Part shown: positions 1 through 8,672 of the stretch, piece by piece
Layout: each line of letters starts with the position of its first letter
How positions within the stretch are numbered: position 1 is the first letter of the stretch
DNA from: Acidisoma sp. PAMC 29798
GTDB taxonomy: Bacteria > Pseudomonadota > Alphaproteobacteria > Acetobacterales > Acetobacteraceae
Reading direction: 5' to 3'
Length of the DNA: 64,000 nt
NCBI RefSeq assembly: GCF_030252425.1
Contig: NZ_CP126994.1
Location: forward strand, 4,025,001-4,089,000
Notes under the pieces: model-generated
Database searches by the model: none
What the model saw: only the letters and a program-made list of their open reading frames with translations
Told to the model about the DNA's origin: nothing
Translations under genes and position numbers: made by a program

Positions 1-613
1 GCGCTGCCGAGTAAAGGCCCGGACGGCATAACGGGATTACCATGATGAAGAATTGCTGCCCGACGGTGGCGCCGTCGATACTTGCGCTGTCGAGGATCTC
101 GCGAGGTATATCACGCATGGAGGAATATGCCATGAAGGTCACGATCGGAAGGTTGAGCGATGTGTATATTAAAACTAACCCGAACTGTGTGTCGATTAGC
201 CCAATCGCTTTGAAAATTAGATACATGGGAATAACCATGCCAATGCCTGGCATGAACCGCGTCATTAGCATTCCGAGCAAAACGGGGCTCCTCCCCTTCG
301 TCATATGAAAAGCGAGCGCGTAGGCGGCGGGCACCGCCAGCAAGAAGCACAGAAAGGTCGCCCCGAACGACTCGACGACGCTGTTGAGAAGCGCTCGTGT
401 GACACTGGCGTCCGCAAAGACTGAGGCGATGTTATCGAGAGTCGGTACGAACGGCAGCATCAACGGAAATTGGTTTGCGTCGATAACGTTTTTGAACGCG
501 GTCAGCGCCATGACCAGGATCGGCGACGCCATCGTCAGGGCTACGAACCACGCCAGTCCTGTCACCGCAAACTTTCCGTTGCTTCTCATCGCGGGTGGCT
601 CCGATACGACCAT
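1..613 (-). CDS. Sugar ABC transporter permease (MalG/UgpE type), partial at window edge
   Basis: Open reading frame on the minus strand that runs off the left edge, so only about 204 N-terminal codons are visible. It has an N-terminal membrane segment, then TM-rich sequence with MLMTRFMPGIGMVIPMYLIF and the EAA-loop region (IPREILDSASIDGATVGQQF) typical of binding-protein-dependent sugar permeases. ATG at 613 or at 589 could be the start; neither has a strong ribosome-binding site. It should form the inner-membrane channel with a second permease and an ATPase encoded further left. The regulator at 792 is transcribed divergently. Specific substrate cannot be told. Confidence 0.8.
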   Translation of the reverse strand, partial: MVVSEPPAMRSNGKFAVTGLAWFVALTMASPILVMALTAFKNVIDANQFPLMLPFVPTLDNIASVFADASVTRALLNSVVESFGATFLCFLLAVPAAYALAFHMTKGRSPVLLGMLMTRFMPGIGMVIPMYLIFKAIGLIDTQFGLVLIYTSLNLPIVTFMAYSSMRDIPREILDSASIDGATVGQQFFIMVIPLCRPGLYSAA

Positions 614-791
614 TGCAGCCAACCCGAAAAGCCTATCCGGGAAAGACGAGGAACTAGTTCGGCGAGGTGTTCTGAAATCCGTCACCGACGGACTAAGGTG
701 ACATACGGCCACGCTTGACTCCACAGAAAGCATGTGGTCCATATTATGCGACCTTACGCGCTTTCAGCGTCAGGTCGCCGTGAGACCCGCC
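614..791. promoter_or_regulatory. Divergent intergenic region between permease and regulator genes
   Basis: Spacer of about 180 bases between two diverging genes, so it should hold both promoters and probably the operator of the HTH regulator. No clear -35/-10 pair or palindrome could be singled out by eye. Confidence 0.35.
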
Positions 792-1643
792 ATGACCGAT
801 GCAGCCTCATCTTTCCGCCTGTTAATCTCTCTGCGGAAAATAGACTATTGCGCAAATCTTCAGTTCTGCTGCGACCACTATCGCTCGGTGTCTGAGGTCT
901 GCCGGCGCGTTAAAGTTAATCGGCAGCAATTCAATCGCTACCTGACAGGATCAGCATCTCCCTCGCGTCACAACCACAGGCTAATCAGCACCTTTTTCGG
1001 GCTGGAAGAGGATGAACTGTTAGCGCCGCATGGTGTCTTCGTGCAGTCGTTTAAGCTGAGGTCCGACGCGCAGCAGAAATTCGCGCCACCTGTTGGGCTC
1101 TTGCAAACGGCGTCCGGCGCCGCCGCCCGGAGCCTTTCGGAGTATCAAGGCTACTACTTCAAGTACTTTTATTCCTATCTTGGCACTCAGCGCATCAAGC
1201 GAGAACTGGCGCGGTGGTCCTATCGAGATGATGTGCTCGTCTCCTCCGTTAAGCAGCGCTACTCGGGCGAGGACGAAGAAGGCAAAAGCGCGGTGCGCTT
1301 CATCACGTACCGCGGCATCGTCGGCACTCTCGGTGACCGCCTCTTCACAACAGACTTTCAGCGGGGTTCAGCGCGCGAGGTCGCAACGATGATCCTTTAT
1401 CCCAAGGGGCGGCTGCTCGAGCGGCTGCACGGCATGACGATCGGAGTGAGTCATGGCGCTGCCCGGTCTATAGTTGCTGCACGCGTTGTTATGGACTTTA
1501 TCGGGACCGAGATCGACATTCGGGCCGCGCTGGGTCGGCTCGGGACTTTTGGCGTCGACGAACCTTCGGTGCCGGACGCAATCAAGCGGTCGATCACAAA
1601 TAACATGCGGGCCGATGAACCTTTGTTTTTTGCTCGGCCATGA
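792..1643 (+). CDS. HTH (XRE-like) transcriptional regulator
   Basis: Protein of 283 residues from ATG 792 (an in-frame ATG at 732 would add 20 residues). The N-terminal part carries a Cro/C1-like helix-turn-helix (SVSEVCRRVKVNRQQFNRYL) followed by SPSRHNHRLISTFFGLEEDE, the usual pattern of a short XRE domain. The remaining 200 residues form an effector-like region that I cannot assign to a named family. It is divergent from a sugar ABC permease and is therefore a candidate local regulator of that transporter operon. No membrane segments. Confidence 0.7.
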   Translation: MTDAASSFRLLISLRKIDYCANLQFCCDHYRSVSEVCRRVKVNRQQFNRYLTGSASPSRHNHRLISTFFGLEEDELLAPHGVFVQSFKLRSDAQQKFAPPVGLLQTASGAAARSLSEYQGYYFKYFYSYLGTQRIKRELARWSYRDDVLVSSVKQRYSGEDEEGKSAVRFITYRGIVGTLGDRLFTTDFQRGSAREVATMILYPKGRLLERLHGMTIGVSHGAARSIVAARVVMDFIGTEIDIRAALGRLGTFGVDEPSVPDAIKRSITNNMRADEPLFFARP

Positions 1644-1782
1644 ACATTATTTCTGCCAGCTCACCACCGGGTCGCAACCTGCTGGCAGCCGTCGGATCGC
1701 CAGCACCATCCTACAGGACACCAAATTGCGGATGCGCGCGTGGTTCCGCGGTATGCATATGCTTGCTCAGGGCAAAAAGTGC

Positions 1783-2004
1783 TGACAGGTCGGCCACCAG
1801 CTTCCGCAGCTTTGCGTTCTCGTTCTCAAGCAGCTTCAGCCGCCGCATCTCCGTCGGCAGCAGCCCATCGTATTTCTTCTTCCAGTTGAAGTAGGTCGCC
1901 TGACTGATCCCGGCCTTCCGGCAGATGTCCGTCACAGGAATCCCGTCGGCTCACTGCTTCAGAATGAATGCCTTCTGCGCATCCGAAAACTTCGATGCCT
2001 TCAT
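1783..2004 (-). pseudogene. IS3 transposase OrfA, broken
   Basis: Reads from ATG 2004 with MKASKFSDAQKAFILKQ, then an in-frame TGA, then ADGIPVTDICRKAGISQATY and the leucine-zipper start (LLENENAKLRKLVADLS), where the match stops. OrfA normally supplies the DNA-binding HTH of the IS3 transposase. The nonsense codon where Gly is usual, plus the missing 3' end, make it a pseudogene. Confidence 0.75.
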
Positions 2005-2085
2005 CGTTCTCCGCTCCTCCCAGCCAGGGAAGAATGGCACGGAAAACTCTACCAAAAAACGATCCAGTTTGCAGTGGGCAGATCA
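1783..2085 (-). mobile_element. IS3-family element remnant
   Basis: Contains the 5' part of an IS3-family orfA and, upstream of it, a sequence ending near 2085 that reads TGATCTGCCCACTG on the minus strand. This resembles an IS3 terminal repeat (TG start). The left side is lost and orfB is absent, so the element is immobile. Confidence 0.6.
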
Positions 2086-2369
2086 GTCGAGGTGAGGGTA
2101 TGACGATCTGTTAGTCGGGCGAGAAATAGCCCGCGTTGGGTATCCGAAGGGATCACCAGATCGACGCATCAACCCGGCCTATTAATTGTTACGGTAGCGT
2201 ACTGCACTTGCAAAAGCCCTTCGAGGGATGGAGCATCGAACACTACAAGGCAGACCGCGGCAAGATCGTCGGGCGCAGGGACGCTACCCCGGGAGATGCC
2301 ACGGACCAGGACGATGACGGAGCGCCAGAGGACAAGCCGAGTACCGATCAAGCCGCCTAGGAGCAGACG
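2086..2369. other. No assigned gene; weak ORF only
   Basis: A plus-strand frame is open from 2136 to 2360 (74 codons, acidic C-terminal half ending DDDGAPEDKPSTDQAA). It stops nine bases before the small exported protein gene. It has no recognisable domain and may be a decayed gene. Nothing else was seen. Confidence 0.3.
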
Positions 2370-2546
2370 ATGCGCTCACTGGCCGTCATCGGCATTTGGC
2401 TTTTGGCCTGCTGCGTGCCGGCCTATGCAGATAGTGTCGCTGATCTTAATCAGCCGTCGTCGACGGTTCCCGGCTGCGTCAACGACTGGAACCCGCTTGA
2501 GCATGTCGCGCGGACTTGCGAGGGCAAGGCCATAGTGCAGAGTTGA
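2370..2546 (+). CDS. Small exported protein
   Basis: A 58-residue ORF. It begins MRSLAVIGIWLLACCVPAYA, a good Sec signal peptide with AYA-type cleavage. The mature part is only about 38 residues with two cysteines (VPGCVNDW and RTCEGK) that could form a disulfide. GGAGCAG lies at ribosome-binding distance before ATG 2370, which supports the start. No family recognised. It sits between an IS3 remnant and a Tn3 transposase fragment, so it may itself be a remnant. Confidence 0.5.
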   Translation: MRSLAVIGIWLLACCVPAYADSVADLNQPSSTVPGCVNDWNPLEHVARTCEGKAIVQS

Positions 2547-2553
2547 GGTCGGT

Positions 2554-2577
2554 TGAGGATACGTGCAAAAATCCTCA
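2554..2577. repeat. Short inverted repeat after small ORF
   Basis: TGAGGAT and ATCCTCA are separated by ten bases, giving a perfect 7-bp stem just after the stop at 2546 and at the 3' end of the convergent Tn3 transposase fragment. There is no T-run, so it is at best a weak terminator. Confidence 0.3.
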
Positions 2578-3153
2578 CGCGGCGGTCTCAAACGGCAGCG
2601 GTTGCGGTTCGCGGGGCGGCGGCAAGTCGCCCATGTCAAGGACGTATTGCCCGAAGCGGCGGAGGTGCTCGCGCGTGTAAGGGCTGAGGCAGCCGACCAG
2701 GGCAGGCGTGACGACGTGCCCGTCACCATCCATCGCGGCAAGCGTGGTGGTCATGTCGGCGACGTCGGAGAGCATCACCGCATTGGCGACGAGGCTCGCG
2801 TATTTGAGCTGCTTTTCTTGCTCCACGGGATCGCCGCTCTTGATCAAGGGTCCGCCGAACGAGACCCAGTCAAGAAAATCGTTGAAGGCCTCGATCTTGG
2901 TGGTTTCGGCGCGGATCGTCCGCCGGATGTCCGTGTCGGCGATGAACCGCAGCAGGAACAGCGTGCGTTCAACGCGGCCGATCTCGCGGAATGCCCGGTA
3001 GTGCAAGCTGCGTCGGTTGTAGGTGCCGAGCTTGCGCAGCAGCACGGACGGCCTGACCCGCCCCGCCTGGATCGACAACACCACCTGGAACACATCGCGC
3101 GTGCGTGGCTATGAGGTCCCAATCGATCTCGGCCATGAACAGTGCGTCGATAT
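2575..3153 (-). pseudogene. Tn3-family transposase TnpA, C-terminal fragment
   Basis: Translates as the last 190 or so residues of a Tn3 transposase (MAEIDWDLIATHAR, then FQVVLSIQAGRVRPSVLLRK, GRVERTLFLLRFIADTDIRR and a C-terminal RFGQYVLDMGDLPPP), normally about 1000 residues. The upstream part is cut exactly at the left inverted repeat of the IS6 element at 3154. A frame slip lies near 3100 (HAR to FQVV). The protein would mediate cointegrate formation, but this copy is dead. Confidence 0.8.
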
Positions 3154-4046
3154 GGCTCTGTTGCAAAGTCAACTTTTGGGTGGCGGGATGGGCGCCGATC
3201 AGAAGAGGATGGGGCCATGTCGGACTTCAAGGGACGCCATTTCGAGGGCGAGATCGTGCTCTGGGCGGTCCGTTGGTATTGCCGCTATGGGGTGAGCTAC
3301 CGCGACCTTGAGCAGATGATGAGCGAGCGCGGCGTCTCGGTCGATCGTTCGACGATCTACCGCTGGGTTCAAAGTTATGCGCCTGAGATCGAAAAGCGGC
3401 TGCGCTGGCAGTGGCGGGGGCCGCGTTCGACGAGCTGGCGCGTCGATGAGACCTACGTGAAGGTCCGAGGCGAGTGGAACTACCTCTACCGGGCCGTGGA
3501 TAAGCATGGGAACACGATCGAATTCTATCTCTCGCCGACGCGCAACACGGCGGCGGCCAAGCGCTTTCTTGGCAAGGCGCTGAACGGCTTGAAGGAGTGG
3601 GAGGAGAAGCCTGCCGTCATCAACACCGACAAGGCGCCGACCTACGCCGTGGCGCTGACCGAGCTGAAGAAGGAGGGCAAGTGCCCGAAGAAAACGCTGC
3701 ACCGACAGGTCAAATACTTGAATAACGTCATCGAAGCTGACCACGGAAAGCTGAAACAACTGATTCGACCGGTCAGAGGGTTCAAGACGCTGAAGACGGC
3801 ATACGCGACGATCAAGGGCTTCGAGGTGATGCGCGCGCTTCGCAAAGGGCAGGCGTCGGCCTTTAATCTGACGCGCGATATCCGTGGCGAAGCCCGCATT
3901 GTCGAGCGCGCCTTCAGTCTTGGCGCCTCTGCGTTGGCCGCGGCCGTCCGGCCCGTCAGCAAGCAGATGGAGATCGAGGTGGCCTGACAGGCAAGCCCCA
4001 ATCGTGGGACCCTGCGCGTAAAAACACCGGAGTTTGCAACAGAGCC
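3154..4046 (+). mobile_element. IS6-family insertion sequence (IS26/IS6100 type)
   Basis: An 893-bp element bounded by perfect 14-bp inverted repeats: GGCTCTGTTGCAAA at 3154-3167 and its complement at 4033-4046, the classic IS6 end. It holds one intact transposase gene. The flanks (GTCGATAT left, CCGCGTGA right) do not form an 8-bp target duplication. That fits a deletion or recombination after insertion, as is common for IS6 elements. Confidence 0.95.
3217..3987 (+). CDS. IS6-family transposase
   Basis: A 256-residue DDE transposase from ATG 3217, preceded by AGAAGAGGATGGGG; an upstream in-frame ATG at 3142 lies outside the element. The order is an N-terminal HTH (YRDLEQMMSERGVSVDRSTI), then the DDE core with Asp in WRVDETYVKVRGEWNYLYRA, Asp in VINTDKAPTY and Glu in NNVIEADHGKLK. 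Length and spacing are normal for IS6, so it is probably active. It performs replicative or targeted conservative transposition and could have generated nearby deletions. Confidence 0.95.
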   Translation: MSDFKGRHFEGEIVLWAVRWYCRYGVSYRDLEQMMSERGVSVDRSTIYRWVQSYAPEIEKRLRWQWRGPRSTSWRVDETYVKVRGEWNYLYRAVDKHGNTIEFYLSPTRNTAAAKRFLGKALNGLKEWEEKPAVINTDKAPTYAVALTELKKEGKCPKKTLHRQVKYLNNVIEADHGKLKQLIRPVRGFKTLKTAYATIKGFEVMRALRKGQASAFNLTRDIRGEARIVERAFSLGASALAAAVRPVSKQMEIEVA

Positions 4047-4117
4047 CCGCGTGACACCTGGCAATGCCGTGTTTTAGGGCGTTACACAGGGTGTCAGACC
4101 GCCCGAGGATCACCACA

Positions 4118-5420
4118 ATGGATTACGCCGCACTTGCTCGCCTGCGCCCGTTGATGCCGCTGCAGGTGCTGGCTGAGATAGTGGGACCCGCCTGGACTCC
4201 GCCGACGGCCGACACGGCTGGGCGGGTGTTCCTGTCCGGCGTGCCGGGGTTTGCCGCCCAGGTCGACGAGGCCGGCCTGCTCGGCCGCGTCAGCTTCTAC
4301 CGCGACTTCCCGTCCGACCTGGTCGTCGAGGGTCTGCACGCCGGCATGGCGCTGGACGCGGTGCGGCAACTTTACCCTCGCACGGTGGTCAGCGCGGAAC
4401 AGGCCTCGCCCGGCATCGAAGGCTTCGAGACGGCCTTACCGAACGGCAACGCTCCACATGCGCTTCAAGGACAATCGGCTGCTGGGCTTCGACCTGCTGT
4501 GGCCAGGCGCCGTCTATCCCGAGCCGAACACGCAACAGGCCTGGCCGCGCCACGCCAAAGCCTACGACCTCGCCCTGTTGCCGCATCGGGCCGACCGGGG
4601 AGCCGCCGGGAACCACGGCTGGTGCCACGGCCTGCCGCCTGGGTTGCGGCCAGAGCAATGGCCGCTGGACTCCAGGACCGGGCAGCCCATGCGCCACGCC
4701 TTCACCCTGAAGCTGCCGCCTGATCACCGGGTCAAGGGACCCGACTTGGTCGCGGTCAGCCTGTTCGGCACCGATTGGTGTGGGGACAGCGTCGCGGAGA
4801 GCAAGGCGGTCGCGGCGGCCTGGGACGCACCTGCGCCACCTGCAGACCCGGCATTGAGGCCCGTGTGGCTGCACCGCACCGGCCGGCATTCGCACGAATA
4901 CCGTATGGAGGACATCCTGGGTGAGCCCTACGCCGTCCTATGGCTGACCGAAGCCGAGTTCGCCGGCCGCCTGTGCCATCCGCCGCTCCAGCCCGGGAGC
5001 GGCCACCCCGAACAGCCGCCACTGCCGCGCTGGATGCAACTCGGTGCCGCCGCGGCGAGCGGGGTGGCGGAGGCACCGCCCGGTGACCTGGCCCACGACG
5101 TTGCGCTGCGCTGGACGCTGCGGGCGCACGATCCAAATGCGGGCCTTGCGCCGCCTGCCGGCTGGAGCGAGTCGACGCATGCTGGCTACCAGTCGATCTG
5201 GAGCCGGGATGCTTCTGGCCAAGTCGAACTGGAGTCCTGGGCGCAGGGGCAGGCACCCAACCACATCGGCGGCACCATGCAGCCGGTGCAGGCCCACCCG
5301 GAACCCGGCTTCAGCCCGTTCTACGTCGAGTTCGAGGAAGCCATGGGCGGCTTCAACTTCGGCGGCGGCACTGCCCAGCTCGACCTTGATCAGATGCGGC
5401 TCGACTGGGCCTGCGGCTGA
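4118..5420 (+). pseudogene. Frameshifted hypothetical protein (possibly YwqG/DUF1963-like)
   Basis: Starts at ATG 4118 after GAGGATCACCACA and reads one frame to about 4447 (MDYAALARLRPLMPLQVLAE through GFETALPNGN). It then continues sensibly in another frame (LHMRFKDNRLLGFDLLWPGA) to the stop at 5420. Joined, it is about 433 residues, soluble, with no signal peptide. The C-terminal segment with NHIGGTMQPVQ, FSPFYVEFEEAMGG and FNFGGGTAQLDL recalls DUF1963/YwqG-type proteins; this is a tentative match. A single indel near 4448 separates the two frames. It could be a real frameshift or a sequencing error. Confidence 0.6.
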
Positions 5421-5627
5421 CGAACCGCATCTGGACGCGGTGCCGGAGCCCCAAAGGGCAGGCAAGGCACATACCAACGTTTCAAGACAGCCTCCTGCAT
5501 GATAAATTGTATTTCACCATGCCCGACGCCCTGTTACCGGCGAGGTCTACAGCAAGCATTAGGTTGCGTGGACAAAGCGCGACTTGGCGATTCCCCCGAC
5601 GCGGAGAAGTGTGATTATGGGATGGCC

Positions 5628-6376
5628 GGTTCTGTCAGGTGTCGCGCCGGCATTCTGAAGTTCTACGCGGCACGCACGAGGATCTACGCGTTCTGCATGA
5701 TGTTGAGCGCAATGGAGGTTGCTTTGGCGAAGCGGGCGCGGCGGAGAGAGGCGGAGACGATCTGGTTGTGACGGCGACGAAGGCGAACAAGATTGCGGAG
5801 TTCCCCATGTTCTCGGCAGAAGCGATCGGCAGCCTCGTGGCTTTTGAAGCCCCGCATACATCGGATCCTGCCTTTGATCCCGCGATGGTCCTGTTCAAGG
5901 CGATTATTCAGATAGACACTGGTCCGGTGCTGCACGGTCTTGCCCAGCACGATGCGGATCGCTCTCGGGTAGGAGCCATGACCGTCTGTCATAACCAGAT
6001 CCGGCCGAATGCCCATGGTCGCCCGGGCTGAGCGGAAGAAGGCCTTGGCCGCCTGCATGTCGCGATGCTCGCTCAGCATCGCGTCGATCAAGTTTCCGTC
6101 CCGGTCGATTGCCCGGTAGAGGTAGCACCACCGGCCGCGGACCTTCAGATAGGTTTCGTCAACATACCAGCTGACGCCGGCTGCGCGACCGGTCCCGTGA
6201 CGCCGCTTGCGCAGCGCGTCACCCATGATAGGCAACAGCTTCACCTCCCAGTCGCGGACGGTCTCGTGGCTTATCTCGATCCCGCGCAGCGCCATAATCT
6301 CGCTCAGGTCCCGTAGCGTCAGCCGGTAGCGCAGCCGGCAGAACACCACGAAGGCGATGATGTCGCTCGGCAGGCA
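5628..6376 (-). mobile_element. IS6-like zinc-ribbon element, copy A (truncated)
   Basis: Begins with the element end GGTTCTGTCAGGTGTCGCG at 5628 and matches copy D (57299-58271) across 749 bp. It then stops at 6376, where the sequence switches to an acyl-ligase gene fragment. The start of the transposase gene and the other terminal repeat are missing. Confidence 0.9.
5684..6376 (-). pseudogene. IS6-like transposase, 5'-truncated (copy A)
   Basis: Carries the DDE core (WYVDETYLKVRGRWCYLYRA, VMTDGHGSYPRA, YLNNRLEQDHRGIKGR) and the natural C-terminus ending ALNIMQNA. The N-terminal zinc ribbon is lost, and the frame runs backward into unrelated antisense sequence of the neighbouring ligase fragment. 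No functional start is visible. Confidence 0.85.
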
Positions 6377-6644
6377 ACTCACGCACCTTTCAGTCTTGGA
6401 GCGCGTGAAAGCAGGTGAAGGCCCTGACGACCGGAAGGGTGAGCGGGTGGTGCTGCTGACAACCGAGCCCGACGCGCGGCGACAGCCGCTGATCGATGCG
6501 GCCCGAAAGGCCGGAATGTCGGACCTCACGGTGCCAGGCGAGGTTCTTGTCATCGACAAAGTCCCGATGCTTGGATCAGGCAAGCCCGACCTGGCAGCGG
6601 CCAAAGCGCGCGCCATGGATGCCGCTCGTGTTAAGGTCGTTTAG
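6377..6644 (+). pseudogene. AMP-binding acyl-ligase C-terminus (Aas-like), truncated
   Basis: Plus-strand frame with KGERVVLLTTEPDARRQPL, LTVPGEVLVIDKVPMLGSGK and PDLAAAKARA. This is the C-terminal subdomain of the adenylate-forming ligase part of 2-acylglycerophosphoethanolamine acyltransferase / acyl-ACP synthetase proteins; the final GSGK Lys is the adenylation lysine of the family. Only about 88 residues remain, cut on the left at the junction with IS copy A. The full gene would act at the inner membrane in phospholipid remodelling. Confidence 0.7.
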
Positions 6645-6798
6645 GGCGTGACAAGCAACGCATCATGATGAAGGCTACAACGAGCGTCTGCAACATAGTC
6701 TTGATGGCACAACAAATTTTGGGAGGCTGATCAGTGAAGACGGCCTTCACTGGAATGAGCTCCAGAGCCTCAGCGCGCATGTGCTGTTTGTTGAACGT

Positions 6799-7188
6799 TT
6801 ACTCATGTTTTGGTGCATGCTTCACCTGAGCACTATCACTGAGAAACGAGAGGGTCATTGCAATGTCGATCCCTATAGCTTCCGCGCTTTTCACATCTTG
6901 ATTGGTGCAGGTGTTTTGCATTAACGTGATCTTGTTTTGGATCCCAGGGAATTTGCTTTCATCAAGCGAGAGCTTTTTAAATGTATCGTCAACCATAGCA
7001 TGTATCGCCACAAGATCTTCCTTACAGCGATTATCGTTCTGCAGTGTGACATGATCTTGACGCATGCCGATCACCACAAATACCAAGAACTCAAGAGATG
7101 CCCCTGCGACCATCCATAGCACGGGGTACAGTATAACCCGAAGGGTGCGGCGCGTGCGTGCCACTTCGCGACCTTGTTTTGAGGCCAT
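6799..7188 (-). CDS. Hypothetical membrane-anchored protein
   Basis: A 129-residue protein with a basic N-terminus (GREVARTRRTLR) and one hydrophobic segment (ILYPVLWMVAGASLEFLVFV, residues about 19-40), followed by a soluble 85-residue domain with two cysteines (NRCKEDL, NTCTNQD). Most likely a single-pass inner-membrane protein with a periplasmic tail. No family recognised. Base composition is less GC-rich than the neighbouring catabolic operons. It is the first gene of the leftward island of exported proteins and lies 235 bp from the serpin gene. Confidence 0.55.
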   Translation of the reverse strand: MASKQGREVARTRRTLRVILYPVLWMVAGASLEFLVFVVIGMRQDHVTLQNDNRCKEDLVAIHAMVDDTFKKLSLDESKFPGIQNKITLMQNTCTNQDVKSAEAIGIDIAMTLSFLSDSAQVKHAPKHE

Positions 7189-7423
7189 TGATCTGTCTCC
7201 AAGGAAAAAGAGATTGTCTTAGTAGGATCCCGCGTCCACATGACATGGAAGGGGCATCCGCGCTGGGAACAAAAAACTGGGTTCGCCCCCCTGCTTCATG
7301 CGTGCAATCGAATCGATTTTGAAATCACCTGGTTGTCAAAACACAGGCTTGGGAATCTGCCGGCGACATCTCAGTGCCCGTATCGCTCATCTACATTCGG
7401 TTTTTGTTCCTGCTGAAGTCCAC

Positions 7424-8638
7424 TTATGTCGTTTCGCCAGGATCGCCGACATAGCCGACCATCAAGGTGAGACCTGTTTTGTCTTCATGGAGGGCGAACA
7501 TGAACGGCTTATCGGCGATAAAGTCGAGAGACCGGATGCTGATGGGTTCAGGTGCAGTGCCCGTCGGCGCCTCGATAGCGGTCGCGGCAGCCGCCGTGGT
7601 TCCGCCTTCATCGACCGTGATGGCGACCTTGTGCGGCACCGCAGAGATTTGCAGCGGGGCATCAGAAAGTCCGGCAAAGGCATGTGGCCGCATGCGTGCT
7701 GGCGCCAAGCCCATCGCGTCAAGTGCGGGAAGCAGGTCACCGCCGCCGTTGAACGAAAATCGTGGAACCGACAACGTTACATTGTAGTCTGATAGGCCAA
7801 TCCCAGCGAGCCAGCGCACAACGGGGCGAAACTCCGCGATCTGAGCGGGCTTCTCGCGGTTGACGACCAGGATCAGAGAGTAGCCATTTGCCTCGTACGG
7901 CAATCGGACGGCGGCAAAAGCGTCCTTCTGAGCCGCAGATAACAATTGGATCCCGCCCTGCATCATTGGAATGGGTTTCATGCCGCCACCCGCGAGATGA
8001 AAATCCGTATCCCGCGTCTCCTTAGTCTCAAAGGTTTGTTGCCATGAGCTCTTAAAGTAGAGCGCATTGACAAGCACCATCCCGGAGCCGCTCAGTGGGC
8101 CGTCGATGATGGACGGTATCGCGCCCCTCGTCGCCCTTCTGACCCGCGCGTTAATCTCTCTCACAACATCTGGATCGACCAGTCGGCGCGCGGTGACGGG
8201 CGCGTGCAGCGCCACGCAGGCGTCGCGGATACTTTCTTTGATCAAGAACTGCTTGTCGACATAGATGGCATCCATGCCGACCAAAGGACTATTCGAGTTC
8301 CTACCAGTGTTCAGGCGCGCAATGGCAGCGCGTAGCGCATCAAAACCCCCGTCACTGTCCAGCGTGAAGAGCGCTTTGAGCGCCGCATGGAGTTCCGGTC
8401 CAGCCCCGATATCGGCAAGTGCAAATATCTCCATGATGCTCGCGGGCGAAACAGCCCTGTTCTTTTTGGCATCACCTTGCTCAGCAAGACGAATAAGCAA
8501 ACCAAGGCCGAAGCGTGCTGAGGCCGCACGTAATCCCTCAATGCGTGTCTCGCTGTCAGCCCGCCAAATGGGCGAAAGCAACCCTGCCGCAGCAAGGGAA
8601 CTGAGCGCCAGGGCCCGGCGTCGTGAGAGTTCGATCAT
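7424..8638 (-). CDS. Serpin (serine protease inhibitor), exported
   Basis: A 404-residue protein. The N-terminus (MIELSRRRALALSSLAAAGL) looks like a Tat or Sec signal with an RRR motif. The serpin fold is clear: NRAVSPASIMEIFALAD, VLVNALYFKSSWQQTFETKE, then the reactive-centre loop and the C-terminal DKPFMFALHEDKTGLTLMVG. The hinge E344-GGTTAAAATA is of the inhibitory type (small residues at P15-P9). The loop is about seven residues longer than in alpha-1-antitrypsin, so P1 cannot be fixed with confidence. It probably acts in the periplasm or outside the cell as a suicide inhibitor of a serine or cysteine protease. The TPR gene is 34 bp upstream and probably co-transcribed. Confidence 0.92.
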   Translation of the reverse strand: MIELSRRRALALSSLAAAGLLSPIWRADSETRIEGLRAASARFGLGLLIRLAEQGDAKKNRAVSPASIMEIFALADIGAGPELHAALKALFTLDSDGGFDALRAAIARLNTGRNSNSPLVGMDAIYVDKQFLIKESIRDACVALHAPVTARRLVDPDVVREINARVRRATRGAIPSIIDGPLSGSGMVLVNALYFKSSWQQTFETKETRDTDFHLAGGGMKPIPMMQGGIQLLSAAQKDAFAAVRLPYEANGYSLILVVNREKPAQIAEFRPVVRWLAGIGLSDYNVTLSVPRFSFNGGGDLLPALDAMGLAPARMRPHAFAGLSDAPLQISAVPHKVAITVDEGGTTAAAATAIEAPTGTAPEPISIRSLDFIADKPFMFALHEDKTGLTLMVGYVGDPGETT

Positions 8639-8672
8639 GGCTATATCTCGCGTGTTATCAAGCGGCAGACGC

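Noticed and set aside
3199-4116. Minus-strand frame of 305 codons over the IS6 element
   Set aside because: Antisense of the intact IS6 transposase.
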